From UMGS1766 sp963597355 (lineage in GTDB: Bacteria; Bacillota; Clostridia; Oscillospirales; Oscillospiraceae): DNA of 64,000 bases. Position numbers and translations under genes: made by a program. The notes below the pieces were generated by a model. That model did no database searches. It was not told the DNA's origin and saw only the letters and a program-made list of their open reading frames with translations. Shown here piece by piece: positions 51,981-59,689 of the stretch (the first letter of the stretch is position 1; every line of letters begins with the position of its first letter). The stretch covers positions 62,001 to 126,000 of the forward strand of contig CAVBPR010000006.1 of assembly GCA_963597355.1 (NCBI GenBank), given 5' to 3'.

Positions 51981-54900
51981 TTGTATTTAAAAGCCTTGGA
52001 GATTCAGGGATTTAAGTCCTTCCCGGATAAAACCGTTCTCACCTTCGGTGAAGATATTACCGCAATCGTCGGTCCCAACGGAAGCGGAAAATCGAATATT
52101 TCTGACGCAATTCTCTGGGTTATGGGAGAGCAATCCTCGCGGGCGCTTCGCGGCGGCAAAATGGAGGACGTTATATTCGGTGGAACCCAAAAACGCAAGC
52201 AGATGGGGTATGCCGAGGTTTCATTGATTTTAGACAATACGCAGCATATCTTTGATCGCCCTGAAGCAGAGGTAATGGTAACGCGCCGCTACTATCGTTC
52301 CGGCGAAAGTGAATACTTCATCAACAAATCCTCCTGTCGCTTAAAGGACATCAACGAGCTGTTTATGGACACCGGCCTTGGCCGCGAGGGTTATTCCATC
52401 ATTGGTCAGGGAAAGGTAGATGCCATTCTCTCCGTCAAAAGTGCCGACCGAAGAGAAATTTTTGAGGAAGCCGCCGGTATTTCCCGCTATCGCCACCGCA
52501 AGGAAGAAGCCGAGCGAAAACTGGAACGAACCGCAGACAATCTTTTACGCATTTCAGACAAAATCGAGGAACTGGAACTGCAGGTAGAACCCCTGCGCAT
52601 CCAATCCGAAAAAGCAAAGAAGTATCTTGTCTATCGGGACGAACTGCGTGGACTGGAAATTTCGGTTTGGATGGAGCAGCTGGACCGTCTGCGGGAGGCC
52701 AGCCGCAAGCTGGTCTGCGACTACGAAACCGCCGTGCAGGACAGAGATCGTACCGCAAAAGAGCAGAAAGCCCTCTACGCCAGATCAGAGACCTTAACGG
52801 GCGAAATGCAGGGCAAAGAATTAGAGGCATCGCAAATTCGCGCAGAACTCTCCAAGCTGGATGAAGCCGCCAACGAATTGGAATCTGCAATTGCGGTTTT
52901 ACGAACAGAAGTGAAAAACAATCTGGAGAACGCAGATCGGGTTCAGCAGGAAATGGAGCAGCAAAACGACCGCGCGCAATCCGTCACCGATCAAATTGCC
53001 GACCGCAGCCGTCGGCTGGATGAAATCCAGTCTCGCCGCGAAGCGCTTTCTCTGCAATTGCAGGAAAAGGAAGCGGAAGAAGCCAAAAATCGTCAGGCCG
53101 TCGGCAACCTGGATCAGGAAATGGAAGCCCTGCAGAAAAAGGTTGCTCTGCAAAATGCCTCTGCCGGAGACGCTCGGGCGTTACTCAGCGCACTGGCCGC
53201 CGCCCAGCAGGAGCTGACTGACCGAAAAACCAGCCTGACTTCCGCAATTCAGGACACTGCAAGCCGCATAACCGCAGCAAAAAAAGAGCTTGAGGCTCGG
53301 CAATCCGAACTGGATAAGTTGTGTGCGCGCCGGGATAATATTGCAAACGTAATCTCCGGTCATGAATTGCGGCTTCAGTCTCGCCGAAAAAAACTGACCA
53401 CCGCAAACGACCAGAGCATGCAGCTGGCCATGGAGGAAAACTCGATTTCCAGCCGCATTCACATGCTTTCCGAAATGGAAAAGCTCTACGAAGGCTACTC
53501 CAAAGCGGTCAAAGTCGTGATGCAAAGCGCCGATCGACGCCAGTTGACCGGTATAAGGGGACCCGTCGCCGGCTTATTGAAGGTGCCGGATCAGTATGCT
53601 GTTGCAATTGAGATTGCATTGGGCGGTGCGATGCAAAATATTGTTGTAGAGCGGGAAGAAGACGGCAAAGCCGCTATTGCCTATTTGAAGCGGCGGGACG
53701 GCGGCCGATGCACCTTTCTGCCCATGGATGCCATTCGTCCAAATTCCATTCAGGAAAGCGGTTTAGATCGGCAGCCCGGCTTCATCGGCATCGCATCTCA
53801 GCTCATCCGCTATGATGCCCAATACCAGAACATCTTTGCCAACCTGTTAGGTCGAGTGATTATTGCGGAGGATATGGACTCCGCAATCGGGATCGCCCGC
53901 ACCTACCGTCATCGCTACCGGATTGTCACACTGGACGGTCAGGTATTGAATGCCGGTGGCTCTATGACCGGCGGCAGTGTCAGCCGCAGTGCCGGAATTC
54001 TTTCCCGCTCCAACGAGCTGGAGCGACTGAATCAACAGATCAGTTCTCTTCGGGAAAAACTTTCTGCCGCAAAGCAAAGTGCGGAGGAAGCACAGCGGGA
54101 GGCAAATCGTGCCTCTTATGATCTGGAAGTTGCTCAGACCCAAAAGCAGGAATTTGACACCTCCGTTCTTAAGTTAGAGGGCGAGGTTGGACAATACAAA
54201 ATATTGCTGGACGGACTGGAACGCGGACAAACCGGTTATCAGGAAGAGTTGTCCGTTCTCTCGGAACGCATTGCAAAAACAGAAGCCGAGACGGAAGCGG
54301 CACGGATTCGTATTACAGAACTGGAAGGCGAAGCCGCCGCCCTTCAGGCGGAGGCCGCCGGCAAATCTGCCGGAGCGAGTGCCGCGCGGCAGCAGAGCCA
54401 GTCCCTGTTTGATGAAATCGCTCAGTTAAAACTGGAGCTAGCCAGTCTGGATGCCGAGGAAGGCGCGGTAATCCACGCCAGAGAAGAATTGATTTCTTTG
54501 CAAGGCGGTCTGTCGGTCGATCAGGATACGCGCCGTGCTCAGATTGATGCTTGCAACCAGCGAGACCAAATGCTGAAGAACGAAATTGCAAAGAAGGAGC
54601 AGCTGCTGCAAAGCCGAAGCGGCGATCGGGTTCAGCAGGAACAGGCGCTCCATCAGCTGACACAGGCACGTTTGCAATTGGAAGCCCAGCGAAATCAGGC
54701 CGATAAGGAAGCCCGCGCTAAAAACGAACAATTGCTGGCGCTGGAAGGCGCCGTTGGTCGTCTGGAGCAAAAGAAAGTATCTGCCGAGCTGGAAGAAAAA
54801 CAAATTTTGGACAAGCTTTGGGACAGCTACGAGCTTTCCCATTCTGAGGCAGAAAAACAGCGGCAGGAAATCGAAAACCTTTCTCAGGCCACGCGGCGCA

Positions 54901-55550
54901 TCTCCGAACTGAAGCGCTCCATCAGTGGATTGGGAAATGTGAACGTCGGTGCAATTGATGAATTTCAGCGTGTCAATGAACGGTACACTTATCTGGTTGA
55001 CCAGCGGTCCGATGTGGAGCGCTCCAAATCGGAGCTGGAAACAATCATCGGCTCCATCACCGAGGAAATGAAGCAGATTTTTGCCGTCCAGTTTGAACGC
55101 ATTTCTGAGTCCTTCTCCCAAACCTTCCAGGAATTGTTCCGAGGCGGAAAAGCCTCTCTGGAACTGGAAGACAAAGAGGACATCCTGAATTGCGGCATTG
55201 AAATCAAAGTACAACCCCCTGGAAAGAGCCTGAAAATCATTTCTCTCCTCTCCGGCGGTGAAAAGGCTTTCGTTGCCATTGCGCTGTATTTTTCGATTCT
55301 AAAGGTTCGCCCCACCCCGTTTGTGGTAATGGACGAAATCGAGGCCGCACTGGACGACGCAAATGTCACCCGTTTTGCCCGCTATATGCGCTCTATCACC
55401 GATCACACCCAGTTTATCTGCATTACCCACCGTCGCGGAACCATGGAGGAAGCGGATGTGCTGTATGGAATTACCATGCAGGAACAGGGTGTGTCCCGTA
55501 TGCTGACAATCAACCTGAATGACGCTGAACGGGAACTGAACATCAAATAA
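51981..55550 (+). CDS. smc: Chromosome segregation ATPase SMC
   Basis: 1189 residues. N-terminal Walker A GPNGSGKSN; two long coiled coils (about 165-500 and 665-1020); a hinge between (about 515-640, LTGIRGPVAGLLKVPDQYAVA); and C-terminal signature LLSGGEKAFVAIALYF with Walker B FVVMDEIEAALDDAN. SMC dimers with ScpAB condense and align chromosome arms. The TTG at 51981 (YLKALEIQGFKSFPDK) is where SMC proteins start, six bases after GAGGTG; a GTG nine bases earlier overlaps the ribosome site. Unlike many Firmicutes there is no rnc before it. First gene of a long operon. Confidence 0.96.
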   Translation: MYLKALEIQGFKSFPDKTVLTFGEDITAIVGPNGSGKSNISDAILWVMGEQSSRALRGGKMEDVIFGGTQKRKQMGYAEVSLILDNTQHIFDRPEAEVMVTRRYYRSGESEYFINKSSCRLKDINELFMDTGLGREGYSIIGQGKVDAILSVKSADRREIFEEAAGISRYRHRKEEAERKLERTADNLLRISDKIEELELQVEPLRIQSEKAKKYLVYRDELRGLEISVWMEQLDRLREASRKLVCDYETAVQDRDRTAKEQKALYARSETLTGEMQGKELEASQIRAELSKLDEAANELESAIAVLRTEVKNNLENADRVQQEMEQQNDRAQSVTDQIADRSRRLDEIQSRREALSLQLQEKEAEEAKNRQAVGNLDQEMEALQKKVALQNASAGDARALLSALAAAQQELTDRKTSLTSAIQDTASRITAAKKELEARQSELDKLCARRDNIANVISGHELRLQSRRKKLTTANDQSMQLAMEENSISSRIHMLSEMEKLYEGYSKAVKVVMQSADRRQLTGIRGPVAGLLKVPDQYAVAIEIALGGAMQNIVVEREEDGKAAIAYLKRRDGGRCTFLPMDAIRPNSIQESGLDRQPGFIGIASQLIRYDAQYQNIFANLLGRVIIAEDMDSAIGIARTYRHRYRIVTLDGQVLNAGGSMTGGSVSRSAGILSRSNELERLNQQISSLREKLSAAKQSAEEAQREANRASYDLEVAQTQKQEFDTSVLKLEGEVGQYKILLDGLERGQTGYQEELSVLSERIAKTEAETEAARIRITELEGEAAALQAEAAGKSAGASAARQQSQSLFDEIAQLKLELASLDAEEGAVIHAREELISLQGGLSVDQDTRRAQIDACNQRDQMLKNEIAKKEQLLQSRSGDRVQQEQALHQLTQARLQLEAQRNQADKEARAKNEQLLALEGAVGRLEQKKVSAELEEKQILDKLWDSYELSHSEAEKQRQEIENLSQATRRISELKRSISGLGNVNVGAIDEFQRVNERYTYLVDQRSDVERSKSELETIIGSITEEMKQIFAVQFERISESFSQTFQELFRGGKASLELEDKEDILNCGIEIKVQPPGKSLKIISLLSGGEKAFVAIALYFSILKVRPTPFVVMDEIEAALDDANVTRFARYMRSITDHTQFICITHRRGTMEEADVLYGITMQEQGVSRMLTINLNDAERELNIK

Positions 55551-55577
55551 AGTTAAACTCTGAAAGGAGAGTTCCGT

Positions 55578-56444
55578 ATGGGTTTTTTTGATAAAATCAA
55601 AAAGCTGGGCATTTTTAACGGCTTCAGCAAATTGGACGACAGCTTCTATGATGAGCTGGAAGAATCCCTTATTCTGGCCGACATGGGAATGGACACCACA
55701 CTCAAAGCGGTGGAGGAACTTCGCCGGCGGGTGCGCGCAGAACACATCAAAGACGTGGAAGGCGCACGCACCTGTATGAAGGAAATTCTGGCGGATATGA
55801 TGCGCGTGGACGACCTGGCTCTCGATCTGAATTCCAAGCCATCTGTGGTTCTTTTCATCGGTGTAAATGGTGTTGGAAAGACCACCACAATCGGAAAAAT
55901 TGGCCACAATTTAAAACAGCAGGGAAAGAAGGTTATTTTCTCCGCTGCAGACACCTTCCGTGCCGCCGCAGCAGACCAATTGACGATTTGGGCGGAACGC
56001 TGCGGCGTAGAGATCGTCAAACAGGGAGAGGGAGCTGACCCGGCTGCCGTTGTTTTTGATTCGCTCTCTGCCGCAAAAGCAAGAGGCGCAGACGTTGTGT
56101 TGATCGACACTGCCGGACGCCTGCACAACAAAGCGAACCTGATGAACGAGCTGAATAAAATCAGCCGTGTCATCGATCGGGAATGCCCGAATTGCAGCCG
56201 GGAGACCCTGTTGGTACTGGATGCCACCACCGGTCAGAATGGACTGATCCAAGCCAAACAGTTTAAGGAGGCCGCCGGCATTACCGGCATTGTGCTGACA
56301 AAGCTGGACGGAACCGCAAAGGGCGGAATTGCAATTGCTATCGCCCAGGAACTCGGCGTACCAGTCAAGTTTGCAGGCGTAGGTGAAGGCATGGACGATC
56401 TAAAGCCGTTCGATCCGGACGACTTTGCAGACGCACTTATTTAA
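55578..56444 (+). CDS. ftsY: Signal recognition particle receptor FtsY
   Basis: 288 residues. N domain (1-90) and GTPase G domain: GVNGVGKTTTIGKI (G1), AADTFRAAAADQL, DTAGRLHNKANLMNEL (G3), and TKLDGTAKGGIAIAI (G4/closing). It docks ribosome-SRP complexes at the membrane. The acidic A domain seen in E. coli is absent, as in many Gram-positives. ATG follows GAAAGGAGA, 27 bases after smc. Confidence 0.96.
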   Translation: MGFFDKIKKLGIFNGFSKLDDSFYDELEESLILADMGMDTTLKAVEELRRRVRAEHIKDVEGARTCMKEILADMMRVDDLALDLNSKPSVVLFIGVNGVGKTTTIGKIGHNLKQQGKKVIFSAADTFRAAAADQLTIWAERCGVEIVKQGEGADPAAVVFDSLSAAKARGADVVLIDTAGRLHNKANLMNELNKISRVIDRECPNCSRETLLVLDATTGQNGLIQAKQFKEAAGITGIVLTKLDGTAKGGIAIAIAQELGVPVKFAGVGEGMDDLKPFDPDDFADALI

Positions 56445-56458
56445 GGGAGGAGATCAGC

Positions 56459-57181
56459 ATGGCAAGACGAGACGGACGGGCCAACGATCAAATGCGCCCT
56501 GTCACAATCATTCCAAATGTAAATGAATTCGCCGAGGGAAGCGTGCTCATCAAATGCGGCAGCACCCACGTTAACATTACCGCCTCTGTGGAAGAACGCG
56601 TACCTCCTCATGTGCCGGAAGGCGAAGGTTGGGTGACAGCAGAATACAACATGCTTCCCCGGGCCAACCGCAGCCGTTCCAAACGAGACATTGCAAAATT
56701 AAAGCTGAATGGCCGCAGTGCAGAAATTCAGCGCCTGATTGGTCGTTCTCTGCGGGCCGCTGTGGACATGCAAAAGCTTGGCCCCCGTCAAATCACCATT
56801 GACTGCGATGTGCTTCAAGGGGACGGCGGAACCCGTACCGCATCCATTACCGGCGGTTTTGTCGCCCTGGCATTGGCCATTCAGAAGCTGATGAAGGATG
56901 GCCTTCTGACGGAAAATCCCATCATTCATCAGGTAGCCGCTGTGTCCGCCGGTATTGTGGAGGATACCCCCATGCTGGATCTGCAGTATTACGAAGATTC
57001 CAGCGCAATGGTAGACCTGAACTGCGTGATGACCGAAGAGGGAAACCTGATTGAAATCCAGGGAACCGGAGAGGGCCGCGCTTTCTCTCTGGAAGAACAG
57101 CAGACTCTGGTACAGCTTTGCGCCAAGGGCATCCGTGAACTAAACCAACTGCAGCGCGACATTTTGGGGGATTTCCTGTGA
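56459..57181 (+). CDS. rph: Ribonuclease PH
   Basis: 240 residues. Phosphorolytic 3'-5' exonuclease that finishes tRNA 3' ends. Marks: RPVTIIPNVNEFAEGSVLI, GWVTAEYNMLPRANRSRSKRD, TIDCDVLQGDGGTRTASITG and DLNCVMTEEGNLIEIQGTGE. Usual length. ATG follows GGGAGGAG. Its TGA overlaps the GTG start of rdgB. Confidence 0.96.
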   Translation: MARRDGRANDQMRPVTIIPNVNEFAEGSVLIKCGSTHVNITASVEERVPPHVPEGEGWVTAEYNMLPRANRSRSKRDIAKLKLNGRSAEIQRLIGRSLRAAVDMQKLGPRQITIDCDVLQGDGGTRTASITGGFVALALAIQKLMKDGLLTENPIIHQVAAVSAGIVEDTPMLDLQYYEDSSAMVDLNCVMTEEGNLIEIQGTGEGRAFSLEEQQTLVQLCAKGIRELNQLQRDILGDFL

Positions 57182-57795
57182 AAGCGGTATTGGCAAGCCA
57201 TAATCCCGGCAAATTAAAGGAAATGCAGCTGTGGCTGGCCCCTTTGGGCATCCAACTGGTGTTGGAAAGCGATTTGGGGCTGGACATTGAGGTTGATGAA
57301 ACCGGGGCAACCTTTGAAGAGAACTCTCTGTTAAAAGCCCGCACCGTGGCAGATAAAACCCATATGCTGGCCATTGCCGATGATTCCGGTCTTTGCGTCG
57401 ATGCCCTCAACGGAGCTCCCGGTGTTCACACCGCCCGCTATGGCGGAGACGGGCTGGACGATTCCCAACGGTATCATCTGCTCCTGAGCAATCTGGGGAA
57501 TAGCACCGATCGAAAGGCAAAGTTTGTCTCTGTAGTCACCTGTGTTTTCCCCAACGGAGACATAGTTTCTGCACGAGGTGAACTGCCCGGCACAATCACT
57601 GCCACTCCAAAGGGAAGCGGCGGATTTGGCTATGATCCGGTATTTTTTGTCCCAACCCATGGCAAAACTCTGGCCGAAATGACAATGGATGAGAGAGCGG
57701 ATTGCTCTCACCGTGCAGCGGCAATCCGTGCATTGTCTCAAAAGCTGGCGGACTATCAAAAAGAACAAAGCAAGGATGGTAATAGATGGAGTTAA
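57178..57795 (+). CDS. rdgB: XTP/dITP diphosphatase (RdgB/HAM1)
   Basis: 205 residues. Removes deaminated purine nucleotides (XTP, dITP) from the pool. ASHNPGKLKEM at the N-terminus, TFEENSLLKARTVA, ADDSGLCVDALNGAPGVHTARYGG, and GFGYDPVFFVPTHGKTLAEM match the family. The GTG start lies inside the rph stop (GTGA). It overlaps yhbY by 10 bases. The rph-rdgB pair is common, and fused in some species. Confidence 0.95.
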   Translation: MKAVLASHNPGKLKEMQLWLAPLGIQLVLESDLGLDIEVDETGATFEENSLLKARTVADKTHMLAIADDSGLCVDALNGAPGVHTARYGGDGLDDSQRYHLLLSNLGNSTDRKAKFVSVVTCVFPNGDIVSARGELPGTITATPKGSGGFGYDPVFFVPTHGKTLAEMTMDERADCSHRAAAIRALSQKLADYQKEQSKDGNRWS

Positions 57796-58094
57796 CAAGT
57801 AAACAGCGCGCTCAACTGAGAAGTCTTGCCAACGGCATTGACACGATTTTGATTGTTGGCAAAGACGGTATCGGCGAAAATCTGATCGCACAGGCAAATG
57901 ATGCCCTGGAAAGTCGTGAACTGGTGAAGGGCAAGGTGCTGGAAACCTGCGAATATACCGCCCGGGAAATCTGCGAGCAGCTGAGCAAACAAACCCGCAG
58001 TGAACAGGTGCAGGTGATCGGCTCAAAATTCGTACTGTATCGCCCTTCTCACCGCAAGGACAAAAAAGATAAGATCGTGTTGGTCAGGAAGTGA
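57786..58094 (+). CDS. yhbY: YhbY-family CRM-domain RNA-binding protein
   Basis: 102 residues with one CRM domain: LTSKQRAQLRSLANGID, VGKDGIGENLIAQANDALES (the family GxxG loop is GKDGIGE) and ELVKGKVLE. It associates with pre-50S ribosomal particles. Translation overlaps rdgB by 10 bases; ATG preceded by AAGGATGG. Confidence 0.92.
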   Translation: MELTSKQRAQLRSLANGIDTILIVGKDGIGENLIAQANDALESRELVKGKVLETCEYTAREICEQLSKQTRSEQVQVIGSKFVLYRPSHRKDKKDKIVLVRK

Positions 58095-58101
58095 CGCAGA
58101 A

Positions 58102-59304
58102 ATGAGAATCGGCATTTATGGCGGGACCTTCGATCCGATTCATCTCGGACATATGGCAGCGGCTCAGGCAGCAGTCTCCGCTCTGAAGCTGGATAAATTA
58201 CTGCTCATCCCTGCCGGTTTGCCTCCCCACAAGGAGCTTTCCCTGAACAGCGCCTCCGGCGAACATCGGTTGAAAATGACCCGGTTGGCCGCTGATCGAC
58301 TCGGGCTGAAGATTCCGGTGGAAGTGCTGACTCTGGAGTTGGAGCGCAACGGAAAAAGCTACACCAGCGACACCTTAAAAGAACTAAGGAACAGCTATCC
58401 GAAAGATGAGCTGTGGCTTCTCGTGGGAACCGATATGTTTTTAAGCCTGCAGCAGTGGCACGAACCGGAAACGATTCTCTCCATTGCGCATATCTGCGCC
58501 TTCAGCCGCACCAAACAGACAGAAGCAGAAGCATTTTCCACACAGGAAAAATACCTTTCCGACACCTACCACGCAAAAGCCACTGTAATTTCTGTTCCCG
58601 ATCTGATTGAAATCAGTTCCACTCAGTTGCGGGAACAACTGGCTGCCGGGGAACATCCCCATGCACTGGATGAGTCCATATATGGCTACATCCTGCGGCA
58701 TGGATTATACGGAACCCATGCCGACTTGAAGCATTTGGATTGGGCGGACCTGCGCGCCTGTTCCTATTCCATGATTCGTGCAAAGCGAATTCCCCATGTA
58801 CGCGGCTGTGAGCAGGAGGCTGTAAAGCTGGCTCAGCGCTGGGGCGAGGATGAAAATCTGGCGCGGGCTGCAGCAATTTTGCACGACTGCACAAAATACC
58901 TCAATCTGGAAGAGCAGTTGTCATTGTGTGCAAAGTATGGTATCATTTTGGACGATTTAGAAAAAATATCCGTTAAACTGCTTCACTCAAAAACCGGTTC
59001 CGCAATTGCCCGATACGAATATGGTATGCCGGATGTCGTCTGTGATGCCATTTACTGGCACACAACCGGAAAACCGGATATGACGCGAATGGAAAAGATC
59101 CTCTATATTGCTGACTATATGGAGCCTACCCGGGATTTCGACGGCGTAAAAAAGCTTCGCAAACTGGTCTATAAAGACCTGGATGCCGCCGTCTTATTGG
59201 GTCTGGAGATGAGCGTAGAAGACGTCGCCAGTCACGGAAGTCCCGTTCATAAAAACACACAGGAAGCGCTGGACTTCCTCAGAAAGGAGCATTCCAATGG
59301 CTGA
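58102..59304 (+). CDS. nadD: Fusion of NadD (nicotinate-nucleotide adenylyltransferase) and YqeK (HD-domain Ap4A hydrolase)
   Basis: 400 residues, twice the usual NadD length. Residues 1-200 are NadD: GGTFDPIHLGHMAAAQA (GTFDPIHxGH), LIPAGLPPHKE, and ISSTQLREQL; this step makes nicotinate adenine dinucleotide for NAD synthesis. Residues 215-400 are an HD domain of the YqeK type: H232, HD at 261-262 (ILHDCTKY), the IYWHTTGKPDMT region and IADYMEPTRD. YqeK-type enzymes hydrolyse Ap4A. In most Firmicutes nadD and yqeK are neighbouring genes, so one chain is a clean fusion with no stop or frameshift. It overlaps rsfS by 8 bases. Confidence 0.92.
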   Translation: MRIGIYGGTFDPIHLGHMAAAQAAVSALKLDKLLLIPAGLPPHKELSLNSASGEHRLKMTRLAADRLGLKIPVEVLTLELERNGKSYTSDTLKELRNSYPKDELWLLVGTDMFLSLQQWHEPETILSIAHICAFSRTKQTEAEAFSTQEKYLSDTYHAKATVISVPDLIEISSTQLREQLAAGEHPHALDESIYGYILRHGLYGTHADLKHLDWADLRACSYSMIRAKRIPHVRGCEQEAVKLAQRWGEDENLARAAAILHDCTKYLNLEEQLSLCAKYGIILDDLEKISVKLLHSKTGSAIARYEYGMPDVVCDAIYWHTTGKPDMTRMEKILYIADYMEPTRDFDGVKKLRKLVYKDLDAAVLLGLEMSVEDVASHGSPVHKNTQEALDFLRKEHSNG

Positions 59305-59659
59305 ATCCATTGAGACTATGGCCGCTGCCGTTAAGGCACTGGATAAGAAAAAAGGAAAGAATCTACAGGTACTCCACACCGGAGAGTTGACCACTCTGGC
59401 CGACTACTTCGTTCTTTGCACCGCCAGTTCTACCACTCAGATTAAAGCTCTTTGCGATATTTGCGAGGAGGAGGTTGAAGCAGTCGGCGGTGAACTGCAC
59501 CACAAGGAAGGCTTCCGTGATGGCGGCTGGGTTTTGCTGGATTTCTCCGACGTTGTTGTTCACGTATTTCTGGAGGAAGAGCGTGACTTTTACGACCTAG
59601 AGCGGCTTTGGGCAGATGCAGAGCCGGTAGATATTACTCCATATATAGAAGCGGAATAA
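59297..59659 (+). CDS. rsfS: Ribosomal silencing factor RsfS
   Basis: 120 residues. Binds L14 and blocks subunit joining when nutrients are short. TLADYFVLCTASSTTQIKA, then EGFRDGGWVLLDFSDVVVHVF and RDFYDLERLWADA are the family signatures. ATG follows GAAAGGAG inside the end of nadD-yqeK. A weak hairpin follows before leuS. Confidence 0.95.
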   Translation: MAESIETMAAAVKALDKKKGKNLQVLHTGELTTLADYFVLCTASSTTQIKALCDICEEEVEAVGGELHHKEGFRDGGWVLLDFSDVVVHVFLEEERDFYDLERLWADAEPVDITPYIEAE

Positions 59660-59669
59660 TTCCGCTTTT
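59649..59669 (+). terminator. Small hairpin between rsfS and leuS
   Basis: AAGCGGAA-TAA-TTCCGCTT followed by TTG. An 8-bp stem with a poor U run; probably attenuates rather than ends transcription into leuS. Confidence 0.4.
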
Positions 59670-59689
59670 GAGTTAATTTGTAAGAAAGC

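Noticed and set aside
52435..52890. Arg-rich minus-strand frames opposite smc
   Set aside because: Antisense to the SMC coiled coil; composition reflects the complementary codons.
59660..59689. Possible T-box riboswitch before leuS
   Set aside because: The gap is only 30 bases, too short for a T-box, and no T-box sequence is present.
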